From assembly GCF_937951745.1 (NCBI RefSeq), contig NZ_CALFBQ010000042.1, positions 1 through 63,634 of the forward strand: DNA of 63,634 nucleotides. The letters run 5' to 3'. Below, one piece after another: positions 36,203-44,806 of the stretch. The notes under the pieces were generated by a model. The model was given only the letters and a program-made list of their open reading frames with translations, did no database searches and was not told where the DNA came from. The position numbers were made by a program, and so were the translations under genes. Within the stretch, counting starts at the first letter, position 1; every line of letters begins with the position of its first letter. Origin of the DNA: an uncultured Chloroflexus sp. Its GTDB lineage: Bacteria; Chloroflexota; Chloroflexia; Chloroflexales; Chloroflexaceae.

Positions 36203-37747
36203 CTAATTGGTTGGCGCAGAGTCTCGGGCAGATTCGTCGCCCTCGTCATCGCGGAACATCGCACTCAGCCGATCAATTTCGCTCGGCGCAATATGGGTGA
36301 ACTGCCCAGACAAAATGCCGGAGATATTGCGGAAGGGCCGGCCAATATGCATGCCACGGCTATCGATGGTAAATTCGCGAATGTCTTTGTCGTGGCTCGA
36401 ACCGCGCATCTTGAGCACCGTCAACCCGCGACGCATCTCACCAAATAGCTCGACATAGCGTAAGAGAATAATCGAGTCAGTGATCGTCGAAATATGCGCT
36501 TCGGTAATTGACGAACCGCCAAGCAAGGTTGGCGTCGTCGCGGTATAGAGGCCGGCCATCTCTTGATGTTTGATGAACGAGGTCAGGCCAATCACAAACT
36601 CGCGGAAGCCCTTAATCGTCGCTACCCGTTCGAGCGCCGAGAGGCTGTCAACCGCCACCCGTTGCGGACGGAAACGGTCGATTTCGGCCTTCATAAAGAT
36701 CAGTTGATCTTCGAGGCTGGTCACTTCGGGGTAGTTGCAGATCACACGCAGCAGACCATCGCGTTCCATCTGCTCGAAATCGATCCCCCAGCCGATCGCA
36801 TTGCGGAAGAGTTGGTCGCGGCTCTCTTCAAAAGCAAACAGCAGCGAGCGTTCGTTTTGGCGCACGCCGGCGGCCATAAACGTCGTTGCCATCAGAGTCT
36901 TGCCGGTGCCGGTTGCACCGCTCACTAATACGATTGAATCGCGGAAGAAACCACCGCCGCACATGCGGTCGAGTTCAGTATTGCCCGACGTGGTACGCAC
37001 GCTCGACGAGCGTTGTTTCAACTCGATCGCCGAGAGCGGAATAACGTGAATGCCCTCGCCGGGAATGACGGTGAAGGGGAAACTGCCCTTCTGGTGCGAG
37101 GTACCGCGGAACTTGAGAATCTCGACGGTACGCCGGCGCTTCTCGTCTTCGAGTAGGTTGCGTAGGATCACCACGTCATCTGAGACAAACTCCTCGACGC
37201 CGTAGCGGGCAATTTCGCCATACTCCTGTGTGCGCTCAGCGGTCAGCACGGCGGTCACTCCCAACCGGCGCAGTGTGCTAACGATACGGAGCAATTCGTT
37301 GCGCACCACCCGCGAATCATTCAGGCGGGTAAAGATCGCGCCCAGCGAATCCATCGACAGCCGGACGGCGCCAATACTCCGCACGGCATGCTCGATGCGC
37401 GCCAGTAGCGCACCAAGATCGTACGAGCCAAGTTCAACCAGCTCCTCTTCTGGCTGCGGCGAGACATCGACAAAGGCCCATTTCCCCTCGGCCTCCCAGC
37501 GGGCAATATCCCAGCCAAACCCCAGCATATTGCGGCGCAAGGCTTCCGGCGTCTCTTCAAATGTCACAAATACGCCCGGCTCGCCACGCTTAATGCCAGC
37601 CGCCAAAAACTGGGCCGCAAAGACCGTCTTCGCGCTGCCGGCAGTGCCCGATACAAGGGTCGTCCGACCTTTGGGCAAGCCACCGTTGGCGATATGGTCA
37701 AAGCCGGTAATTCCGGTAGGAAGCCGTTCGATCTGATCAGCGCACAC
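36203..37747 (-). CDS. kaiC: Circadian-clock-type ATPase KaiC
   Basis: This is a double-domain KaiC of 514 aa, close to the 519 aa of Synechococcus. CI has Walker A GTAGSAKT (about residue 34) and catalytic Glu pair TFEE; CII has GATGTGKT (about 275) and FEES. The autophosphorylation loop reads TEAHISTITDS, keeping both phosphosites (Ser420, Thr421) and the regulatory Thr415. The frame extends to a GTG at 37771, but GTG 37747 has AAGGAG seven bases upstream and is preferred. kaiB lies 39 bases upstream. No kaiA or kaiA-like gene of the cyanobacterial type is present. Confidence 0.95.
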   Translation of the reverse strand: MCADQIERLPTGITGFDHIANGGLPKGRTTLVSGTAGSAKTVFAAQFLAAGIKRGEPGVFVTFEETPEALRRNMLGFGWDIARWEAEGKWAFVDVSPQPEEELVELGSYDLGALLARIEHAVRSIGAVRLSMDSLGAIFTRLNDSRVVRNELLRIVSTLRRLGVTAVLTAERTQEYGEIARYGVEEFVSDDVVILRNLLEDEKRRRTVEILKFRGTSHQKGSFPFTVIPGEGIHVIPLSAIELKQRSSSVRTTSGNTELDRMCGGGFFRDSIVLVSGATGTGKTLMATTFMAAGVRQNERSLLFAFEESRDQLFRNAIGWGIDFEQMERDGLLRVICNYPEVTSLEDQLIFMKAEIDRFRPQRVAVDSLSALERVATIKGFREFVIGLTSFIKHQEMAGLYTATTPTLLGGSSITEAHISTITDSIILLRYVELFGEMRRGLTVLKMRGSSHDKDIREFTIDSRGMHIGRPFRNISGILSGQFTHIAPSEIDRLSAMFRDDEGDESARDSAPTN

Positions 37748-37786
37748 CAGCGTTCTCCTTATTGGTTGCACAGAGGCAAGAACGTC

Positions 37787-38068
37787 TCAAGACTGTGGCG
37801 GTAGATTCAAGACATTCAACAAATCTGTAACGCTCGACAGGTCGCCAATCACTCGCCGGTAGGGTGGCGGCGAACTTTTGATCAGGGTCGGCGTCGCCAA
37901 AATCTTTTGATTCTCGGCCTGCTGCGGATCAGCAAGCACATCAATAACGGTCAACTCACATTCATAGCCAGCCAACTCTTGCTCGATCATCCGGCGAAGC
38001 GTGCTAATCGCCCGTTCGGCGCGTGGTGTTTGGCCAGCGATATAAAGATGCAAAACAATCTTACTCAC
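37787..38068 (-). CDS. kaiB: Circadian clock protein KaiB
   Basis: The 93-aa protein matches KaiB, the fold-switching thioredoxin-like protein that binds the KaiC CI ring. The LYIAGQTPRAERAI start, TVIDVLADPQQAE centre and ILATPTLIKSSPPPYRRVIG signature are all present. It lacks the long acidic C-terminal tail of some cyanobacterial forms. The start is GTG 38068 with only a weak ribosome site. It lies 34 bases after the PAS gene and 39 before kaiC. Confidence 0.95.
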   Translation of the reverse strand: MSKIVLHLYIAGQTPRAERAISTLRRMIEQELAGYECELTVIDVLADPQQAENQKILATPTLIKSSPPPYRRVIGDLSSVTDLLNVLNLPPQS

Positions 38069-38102
38069 AGTCTGTTCGTCCCGGCAACCATTTCAGTCGC
38101 CG

Positions 38103-39272
38103 CTACTCTGAGTCACGGAAAGACAATTCACCAGCCGCCATAGATCGATAATACGATGCCAGATGACCCATTAGTTCTAGCAGAAGCAGGCGCCCTTCTT
38201 CAAAATATGCTTGCAATTTCTTAGGCGTAGTATGTTGGCTGCGATTACGCATCGCTTGCAAATGAACTTCGATCAGATCACGTGGCGCTGCCCAAATCGA
38301 ACCAAACCATTCGCCCAAGTCGCGCAATGCCCGTGATGGCGCTGGGGTGCGATGGACACGGCTGGACAGCGCCTCTTCGAGTAATGCGCTGTACCGTTCC
38401 AGTCCTTGGCTAAACAGCTCAGGGGCACGTTGGCGCAATGGCGCTGTTAACGAGCGTACCATCTCGTCGGGCCGCGAGATCGCCTCAACCGAGACCAGCT
38501 CGCGTTCCATTTGGCGTACCTGTTCGCGCAACATCTCGGCTTCGGCAGCAATGTGGGCAGCCCGACGCTGGTCGGTAATATCGTTGTGGGCCACCACTAA
38601 CCCCTGTCGCGTCCCACGTAATGGTACTGCCCGCAAGGCAAACCAGCGTGTGCCCTGTGGGCCGGGGCAGGGATATTCATACGTGAATTCGGCCAGCTCA
38701 CCTGAGAGAACCGCTTTCAACCCCTGCAGCACTTCCGGGCCGCCGGTGCCCGGCCCAGACGCCGCGCAGGCAGCAAAATAATCAGCGCCTACACTGATCG
38801 ACGCTAGATCGGTAATTCCGTTTTCGCGGCCAAACTGGAGCCATGCTTCGTTTACCGCCACAATCTTGCCTTGCTTATCCAGCACCACTATTTCGCTGGT
38901 CAGCGAATTGAGGATCGCAATGCTGAATGCTTCCGCTTCCCGAAGCGCCGCCTCGGCCTGTCGCTCGAAGGTGACATCGCGTAACGTGATCAAGAGCGCA
39001 TCTTGCCCTTCCCACATGATCGACAAGACCCGCATCTCGGCGACGGCAAATTCGCCATTAGGACGCAAAACCTCAACTTCCGCTCGTTCGCCAACAACCA
39101 GCGGAAAGCCGAATATTTGGCCGTGTAGCTCAGCGCCATGGCGATTCAACAGCCGCTCGGCAGCACTATTAAGAAAACGCACTGCCCCGCTGTGATCGAC
39201 AATGATCGCGCCATCAGCGTCATGGCTTACAACTGCGCGCAGATGGTCTTCTGCTGTCGAGCGGGGCTGCAT
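38103..39272 (-). CDS. PAS-PAS sensor with RsbU-N/KaiA-C-like helical domain, first kai-operon gene
   Basis: Two PAS domains (about residues 8-115 and 120-240) are followed by a coiled coil (about 240-270) and a helical domain (about 285-380). The helical part has LERYSALLEEAL, AAPRDLIEVHLQAMRN and LLLLELMGHLASYYRSM, a pattern like the RsbU N-terminal and KaiA C-terminal domains. There is no kinase or output enzyme. FGFPL in the first PAS is shared with the GGDEF-EAL protein of the same operon. The start is uncertain: ATG 39272 with GAGGTGATT upstream is preferred over a TTG at 39320. It could replace KaiA, an inference. Confidence 0.8.
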   Translation of the reverse strand: MQPRSTAEDHLRAVVSHDADGAIIVDHSGAVRFLNSAAERLLNRHGAELHGQIFGFPLVVGERAEVEVLRPNGEFAVAEMRVLSIMWEGQDALLITLRDVTFERQAEAALREAEAFSIAILNSLTSEIVVLDKQGKIVAVNEAWLQFGRENGITDLASISVGADYFAACAASGPGTGGPEVLQGLKAVLSGELAEFTYEYPCPGPQGTRWFALRAVPLRGTRQGLVVAHNDITDQRRAAHIAAEAEMLREQVRQMERELVSVEAISRPDEMVRSLTAPLRQRAPELFSQGLERYSALLEEALSSRVHRTPAPSRALRDLGEWFGSIWAAPRDLIEVHLQAMRNRSQHTTPKKLQAYFEEGRLLLLELMGHLASYYRSMAAGELSFRDSE

Positions 39273-39291
39273 TTCGATATCAATCACCTCA

Positions 39292-39320
39292 CTATTCACG
39301 CACAATGCAGCAGAAGTCAA
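39292..39320 (-). promoter_or_regulatory. Possible kai operon promoter
   Basis: TTGACT (39320-39315) is followed after 17 bases by a weak -10 GAATAG (39297-39292). The transcript would start near 39285 and leave a short leader before ATG 39272. Confidence 0.35.
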
Positions 39321-39442
39321 CTATCACCGGTTTATGATACAGTAAGGACATGCCATATAATAGCATGATGACGTTCTCTTCTGCGTCTGTCAAGTTCGCT
39401 TACGTGAATATTGTCACAATTGGAGCGTCAATGCATACACCG

Positions 39443-40711
39443 TCAGACCGCACGTAACGCCTGATTCAGATCGGCAATCAGATCATCGGGGTGTTCAACG
39501 CCCACCGACAGACGCACCATACTCGGGCCAATGCCAAACTCGATTCGTTCTTCGGGATCAACATCAGCATGGGTCATTGTCGCCGGATGCTCGGCCAGCG
39601 ATTCGGTGCCACCTAAACTCACCGCCAGATGAATCAGTTGCAGATGGTTGAGGAAGCGAAACGCCTCAGCCTCACCGCCACGCAGGTCGAACGAGATCAT
39701 CGCTCCCGGCCCCAAGCACTGCCGCCGGTAGATGTGATACTGTGGATCGTCGCTATTGAGATGGCCTAAATAATAGACCCGCTCAACCTTGGGATGGTTG
39801 GCGAGAAAATCGGCCACCCGCCGCGCCCCACTTTGTTGCGCTTCCATCCGCACTTTGAGCGTTTCGAGCGAGCGCAAGAGTAGCCAACCCGTATGCGCGC
39901 CTGCCATCGTGCCCATAATCGTGCGCATCCCCTTGACTTGGGCGATCAGTTCGCGACTGCCCAAGCAGACGCCGGCGATTACATCGCTGTGCCCACCTAT
40001 GTATTTCGTCGCCGAATAGAGCACCAGATCAGCGCCGTGGGCTAACGGGTGCTGCCAGAGCGGGCCGAGAAAGGTGTTGTCAACCGCCGTCAACACCCGG
40101 CGCGGTGCGCGCTTGGCCAGCGCCGCAAAGCCGGCAATATCGATGAGCGCGTTGGTCGGGTTGGCCGGCGTTTCGAGGTAGATCATCCCCACCGCATCGA
40201 ATAATCCGGCCCGCCGGAGCTGGGTCTCAACCTGTTCGGGCGCGACGCCCGATACAAAACCGTACCGCCGGATGCCAAAGGCCGGCAAAACGTGCTTGAG
40301 CAGATAATCGGTGCCGCCATAGACTGGCTCGCTATGCACAATCACGTCGCCGGGGCGCAAGAAGGTGAGCAGTGTCGTGGTAATCGCCGCCATGCCGCTG
40401 GCAAACACTGCTGCCGCTTCGGCGTGATCCCAGAGTGTGAGCCGATCCTCCAAGATCTCGAGATCAGGATTATTATGCCGGCTATAGATCAGACCAATCT
40501 CTTCGCCCTCGTGCGGATGGCGCAAGCCGTAGGCTAGCTCGAAAAAGGCTTTGCCCTCTTCCGCCGTCTGAAAGACGAAGGTTGAGGTCTGAAAAATGGG
40601 GCACTTGATCGCGCCTTCCGACAGCGCCGGCACATAGCCGTAGCTCATCATCAAGCTTTCGGGATGCAGCCGCTGGCCGTCAATCGTGGTTCGTTTGCTC
40701 TGTTTCACCAT
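39443..40711 (-). CDS. Cys/Met metabolism PLP-dependent lyase
   Basis: The 422-aa protein is a trans-sulfuration family enzyme (cystathionine gamma-synthase, cystathionine or methionine gamma-lyase, or O-acetylhomoserine sulfhydrylase). The PLP lysine is in SATKYIGGHSD near residue 233, with YSRHNNPDLEILEDRLT near 75 and SLGGTESLAEHPATMTH near 370. It has a longer N-terminus than E. coli MetB. GAGGAGGCGATGT precedes the ATG. Neighbours give no pathway, so the exact reaction is unassigned. Confidence 0.9.
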   Translation of the reverse strand: MVKQSKRTTIDGQRLHPESLMMSYGYVPALSEGAIKCPIFQTSTFVFQTAEEGKAFFELAYGLRHPHEGEEIGLIYSRHNNPDLEILEDRLTLWDHAEAAAVFASGMAAITTTLLTFLRPGDVIVHSEPVYGGTDYLLKHVLPAFGIRRYGFVSGVAPEQVETQLRRAGLFDAVGMIYLETPANPTNALIDIAGFAALAKRAPRRVLTAVDNTFLGPLWQHPLAHGADLVLYSATKYIGGHSDVIAGVCLGSRELIAQVKGMRTIMGTMAGAHTGWLLLRSLETLKVRMEAQQSGARRVADFLANHPKVERVYYLGHLNSDDPQYHIYRRQCLGPGAMISFDLRGGEAEAFRFLNHLQLIHLAVSLGGTESLAEHPATMTHADVDPEERIEFGIGPSMVRLSVGVEHPDDLIADLNQALRAV

Positions 40712-40747
40712 ACATCGCCTCCTCGCGACCTGAGCAACGTCGCTCGC

Positions 40748-41986
40748 TCACGTAAAGAACAGTGATACGCTGTAAATGATTAGTCCGACTAATCCGCCTA
40801 CAATGGTACCATTAATGCGGATAAATTGCAGGTCACGGCCAAATTGCAGCTCGATCTTACGCGTCACTTCCGCCGTGTCCCACCCATTGACCGTCTGTGT
40901 CACAAACTCGCCAATCGCGTGCCCATACCGGCGCACGAGTGCCGCCACCGCTGCCGTCACCCAATGCTCAACCTTCGCGCGCCATTCGGGATCACGTTCC
41001 AGCAGATCGGCAAACCGCCCAACCGCCGTCATAATCGAGTGGCGCAGCGTTGACGATGGCGACACGCTTTGCCCCAGCAAGGTCAGCTTGAGATCACGCC
41101 AGCTCGCTTGCGCCAGTTCGCGCACCACGGGGTGGGAAAGTATCTCTTGTTTCAAGACTTCACCTTGCTGTTGCACCTGTGGATCGAATTGGAGATCGAC
41201 GATCCAGCGATCGATTAAGGCAGTAAATTGTTGGTAGAGGGGGTGATCAGGGTCTTCACGCAATTCGCGCAACAGCCGTTGAATCCCCTCCAGCAACCGC
41301 TCGTAGATGCGTTGATCGACAATCCGCGGCACCCATGCCGGTAACTCACCAGCGATACGGCGACGGATTTCTTTTTCGTTACTGGCAATCACCTCAGCTA
41401 GCAAGCTGACCAACTGCATTAAGGCATCGCGTTGGCGTCCGCCAGCCACCAAAATGCCAAGCATGCGTCCAGCCAACGGCGCCGCCGGAATCGTTGCGAT
41501 CCGTTGATTAAGGCCACGCGCTAACGCTTGGCTTACCTCCTCATCATCAACCACTCGCAACAGACCGCCAATCGCGTCGGTCGCTATATCGGCTACCTGT
41601 TCACCCTGCTCTGGATCACGCAACCAATGGGCTAACCGTCTCACCGGATCGTGTCGCTGGATCCAAGCAGTTACCTGATCTGGACTAAGGAAGTTGGTTT
41701 CGATAAACCGGCCAAAGCCAGCCGCAATGCTGGCTTTACGCGCCGGCACGATGGCAGTATGCGGGATCGGCAAGCCTAATGGGTGGCGAAAGAGGGCTGT
41801 CACCGCAAACCAGTCGGCAAACGCGCCAACCATGGCCGCTTCGGCAAAGGCGCGCACGAACGGAACCCATGGCGCGGCGTCGCGCCACATGCTGGCTAGC
41901 ACAAAAACGACGCCCGCAAGCACCAATAGCCCGGTTGCCACCATCTGCATACGGCGGAGCTCAATCTGTCGTTGTTGATCGTCCAT
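40748..41986 (-). CDS. DUF445 family membrane protein
   Basis: The 412-aa protein starts with an N-terminal membrane helix (about residues 15-35), then FAEAAMVGAFADWFAVTALF, the DUF445 hallmark, and RHPLGLPIPHTAIVPARK. A long helical middle and a final hydrophobic helix (about 390-410) complete the family layout. DUF445 proteins are inner-membrane proteins of unknown role. The ATG precedes the divergent mscS gene by 189 bases. Confidence 0.88.
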   Translation of the reverse strand: MDDQQRQIELRRMQMVATGLLVLAGVVFVLASMWRDAAPWVPFVRAFAEAAMVGAFADWFAVTALFRHPLGLPIPHTAIVPARKASIAAGFGRFIETNFLSPDQVTAWIQRHDPVRRLAHWLRDPEQGEQVADIATDAIGGLLRVVDDEEVSQALARGLNQRIATIPAAPLAGRMLGILVAGGRQRDALMQLVSLLAEVIASNEKEIRRRIAGELPAWVPRIVDQRIYERLLEGIQRLLRELREDPDHPLYQQFTALIDRWIVDLQFDPQVQQQGEVLKQEILSHPVVRELAQASWRDLKLTLLGQSVSPSSTLRHSIMTAVGRFADLLERDPEWRAKVEHWVTAAVAALVRRYGHAIGEFVTQTVNGWDTAEVTRKIELQFGRDLQFIRINGTIVGGLVGLIIYSVSLFFT

Positions 41987-42175
41987 TCGTATGTCAGCTC
42001 CTTAACATCGCAGTACCTCAGGCGTACAATGAAGATCACTGCGCGTCTCATCATTGAACCGTTCACCCACAAAATAGGTCTCAGGATGCACTTCACAGTG
42101 CAATCGCATTATTGTACAAAAGACTCGGTAAACAGCGGCGAACATCTACACCAATTCATCAGGTATACTACTGCT

Positions 42176-43186
42176 ATGACTGCAAACGAAATCAACGGTA
42201 CAACAACCACTATCTTACTCGTGCTAGTACTGCTCACCGGCCTCATTCTCGATTGGCTGGTACGGCCACGGGTACGGCGCTGGGCCAACACACGCAACCG
42301 GATCGTCATTGAGTCAATCGCGATTGCGCTCGGTGGTCAGTTTACGTTTTGGACACTGGTCATTGCGCTCCGCTTCTTCAGCGGCAACCTGATCGGCGAT
42401 GAATTACGCGCTGCTTGGCAACCGGTGTTTGAACTCGCGAGTGTGCTTGCAATCACCATTTTTATTGTGCGGCTGATTATCAATCTTGTCGATACGTATC
42501 TACGCCATCGCCAGATCGGCAACATCTCGCTCATTAACAATCTGCTGCGCGGGTTGGGGGCATTAGCCATTGGTGGTACTCTCCTGATTAGCTACGGCGT
42601 CCCGTTAGGGCCGGTATTGACCGTAATCGCCGGTTCGAGTCTCGGCCTCACACTGGCCTTGCGCGAGCCGCTGGCCAATTTTTTTGCCGGGGTGCAGATT
42701 ATCGCCTCTAATCGGGTGCGGCCCGGCGATGTTATTCGTCTCGCATCGGGCGAAGAGGGGATCGTTACTGATATTCGCTGGTCTGACACCTACATCAGGC
42801 AATTGGCCAACAACATCATCATCATTCCGAACGCCCAGATGATTTCGCAGATCGTGACCAACTTCAGCCGACCCGAACCAGAACTGGCTGTGTTGGTCGA
42901 TTTCGCCGTCGGGCCTGATGCCGATTTGGCTCAGACCGAAGCGATTGTGCTCGATGTCGCGCGCACAGTGCTGGCCGAGACACCCGGTGGCGTGGCCACC
43001 TTCGAGCCGTTGGTACGCTTCAACGCAATCGATGCCGCTGGCATCCGCTTCACCGTCGTCTTACGCGGGCAGAGTTTCACCGATCAATTTCTTTTGCGTC
43101 ACGAGTTCATCAAACGGCTGCGGGAACGGCTGCGGGCTGAAGGGATTGCCCCACCTACGCAGATCGTGCGGGTGCAGAACGAATGA
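42176..43186 (+). CDS. MscS-type mechanosensitive channel
   Basis: The 336-aa protein has four to five membrane helices and the MscS pore and upper-vestibule domain. The pore helix region LGPVLTVIAGSSLGLTLALR is near residues 140-160, and GVQIIASNRVRPGDVIRL and IVTDIRWSDTYIRQLANN follow. It should release solutes upon hypo-osmotic shock. The ATG at 42176 is chosen because the frame further upstream lies in the divergent promoter gap. The last 26 bases, including the stop, are repeated 69 bases downstream. Confidence 0.92.
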   Translation: MTANEINGTTTTILLVLVLLTGLILDWLVRPRVRRWANTRNRIVIESIAIALGGQFTFWTLVIALRFFSGNLIGDELRAAWQPVFELASVLAITIFIVRLIINLVDTYLRHRQIGNISLINNLLRGLGALAIGGTLLISYGVPLGPVLTVIAGSSLGLTLALREPLANFFAGVQIIASNRVRPGDVIRLASGEEGIVTDIRWSDTYIRQLANNIIIIPNAQMISQIVTNFSRPEPELAVLVDFAVGPDADLAQTEAIVLDVARTVLAETPGGVATFEPLVRFNAIDAAGIRFTVVLRGQSFTDQFLLRHEFIKRLRERLRAEGIAPPTQIVRVQNE

Positions 43187-43256
43187 GTTGACAATCCAAG
43201 GAATATGGTGTATGGTCGTCATATATCACGGATCGTGCAGATGCAAAACGAATGAG
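43162..43256 (+). repeat. Imperfect direct repeat of the mscS 3' end
   Basis: The 26 bases at 43162-43187, ending in the mscS stop codon, recur at 43231-43256 with 23 matches; all three differences are G to A. Both copies code for a similar end (IVRVQNE and IVQMQNE) followed by TGA. The second copy has no gene attached. Confidence 0.75.
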
Positions 43257-43314
43257 GGCTGAACAGGCATTGTATAGATGGTTATGAAGCGACATAAAGA
43301 CAAGGAGGCATACT

Positions 43315-43794
43315 ATAAATCCATTCGAGCGGTGGAAGGGATTGCTTGACAGGTATTTCGAACCGGTAGATGTGAGAGAAGTAGCTGAGCTAATTGGCAA
43401 AATAAGCGAGGATGATGTTAGAGTTTATGCTGGTAAAAAGAACGGGGCTGAAACTGGAACAGCGGATGAAACTGGGACACCGGCTATCCCTGTCAAAATT
43501 AATAGGTTGCCAATCGTAGTTGCCTACCTGCTAGGAGGTAGTTGCGAACAAGAATTTTATATTAACCATTTAGTGGATCCCCAACGTTATTTGGTTGTAC
43601 ATAAAAAGGGAACATCAGAAGGGTATTTAAACGAACACAGGTACAGATACGGTTATGGACCGTATCCTTATTTTGCCGAATCAATCTGCGATTATGTTAT
43701 CGCAGACGAGCATGCTTGTGGTATGGTATTTATTAATCCTCGCCGTATTGTCTTTGTACCGTGGGAGCGAATCATGTTTATGGAAAGAAGATAA
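43315..43794 (+). CDS. Orphan protein of unknown function, apparent ATA start
   Basis: The frame reads NPFERWKGLLDRYFEPVDVREV at its beginning, then LPIVVAYLLGGSC near residue 70 and a Tyr-rich YRYGYGPYPYF near 115, ending WERIMFMERR. I do not recognise it. A perfect AAGGAGG (43302-43308) lies six bases before an ATA at 43315 exactly where ATG is expected; the next usual start is TTG 43342, with no ribosome site. Either ATA is used, or the start codon is mutated. Base composition is AT-richer than the neighbours, and it follows the duplicated mscS end, both hinting at recent insertion. Confidence 0.6.
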   Translation: MNPFERWKGLLDRYFEPVDVREVAELIGKISEDDVRVYAGKKNGAETGTADETGTPAIPVKINRLPIVVAYLLGGSCEQEFYINHLVDPQRYLVVHKKGTSEGYLNEHRYRYGYGPYPYFAESICDYVIADEHACGMVFINPRRIVFVPWERIMFMERR

Positions 43795-43845
43795 GCAAAC
43801 CACTCCCATCATAGCCATAGGGGCGACTCTTTGATCGCCCCTTCC

Positions 43846-44787
43846 TCACAGGCGATGTGCTGCCGACGCTACCACCAACCGTTGCCTATCCGGCGGATCG
43901 GCTACCGGCAACTGCCGGCTCAGCCCAAGGACAGCGATCACCGCCAACCAGAGCGGCCAACCAGTGATGCCCAGCGCCGTCGCCCAGATCGTGTCAACCG
44001 TTGCCCCTTCACGGGCAAAGAGCGTAAGCGCGCCACCAAAAGCGTTGATACTGCCATGCCCGATCACTGCCGGCCAGACGCTCCCCGTCGCTAACCGCGT
44101 CCACCCCAGTACAATGCCAACCAACACGCAGAACACGGTCATCATCACTACCCCGAGCGCTGGATTGGTCGGGTAGTTGTAACCGAGCAGGATGATCGGC
44201 GCGTGCCACACGCCCCAGATCACGCCACTGATAATCAGCGCCGGCCATTGGCCGAGCGGCAGCAACTGCGGTAAGAGATAGCCACGCCAGCCCCACTCTT
44301 CGCCAAACACCGGCACCGCGTTGAGCAATGGCCCAGCCACTAGTGCTACTCCTAGTTGCGCAATCACAATTGGCCATACCGAAACATTCGCCAGTGACTC
44401 GCCCGCACCCGCTGCGTTGAGCAGGGTGCGAAACCCTGACAGCGATAGATCGAGATCGTAGACGCCGAACAATGCGCTGAAAAACGGTGAGACGACCATC
44501 ACGAGGCCCGGTACCGTCCACGCAAACAGCCAGTACCACCCCCAACGCCGGCCCTTGCCGATCCCTAGCCCGGTCGCTTTCACAATCCCTTCCGGCGGCG
44601 GACTGATCCATCGGATCACGATCAACGTCGCTAACGCCGGAGTGAACATCATCGCCAGCATCAGCGGCAACGCCAGCGGATCAGCCAAGCCGGTTTCGCT
44701 TAGCCACAACGGCGCGCAGCACAACCATGCTAATCCTACACTCAAGCCAACAAACCCACCCAACCCACGCCAATTCAACGATGTCAT
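43846..44787 (-). CDS. CPBP family intramembrane metalloprotease
   Basis: The 313-aa protein has about eight membrane helices and the CPBP/CAAX motifs EEWGWRGY near residue 160, WHAPI near 190 and GHGSIN near 245, which form the metal site. It is separated from sdpI by 19 bases and has AAAGGAAATTGAAG before its ATG. Such proteases often partner bacteriocin immunity or maturation. Together with sdpR and sdpI it suggests a self-protection or stress cassette. Confidence 0.9.
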   Translation of the reverse strand: MTSLNWRGLGGFVGLSVGLAWLCCAPLWLSETGLADPLALPLMLAMMFTPALATLIVIRWISPPPEGIVKATGLGIGKGRRWGWYWLFAWTVPGLVMVVSPFFSALFGVYDLDLSLSGFRTLLNAAGAGESLANVSVWPIVIAQLGVALVAGPLLNAVPVFGEEWGWRGYLLPQLLPLGQWPALIISGVIWGVWHAPIILLGYNYPTNPALGVVMMTVFCVLVGIVLGWTRLATGSVWPAVIGHGSINAFGGALTLFAREGATVDTIWATALGITGWPLWLAVIAVLGLSRQLPVADPPDRQRLVVASAAHRL

Positions 44788-44806
44788 CTTCAATTTCCTT
44801 TCGCGG

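Noticed and set aside
36203-37771. KaiC start at GTG 37771
   Set aside because: GTG 37747 has AAGGAG at ideal spacing, which would itself lie inside the longer frame.
33608-39320. A genuine cyanobacterial-type kaiA in the kai operon
   Set aside because: No receiver-like N-terminal domain typical of KaiA is present; the candidate protein has PAS domains, so only a functional analogy is proposed.
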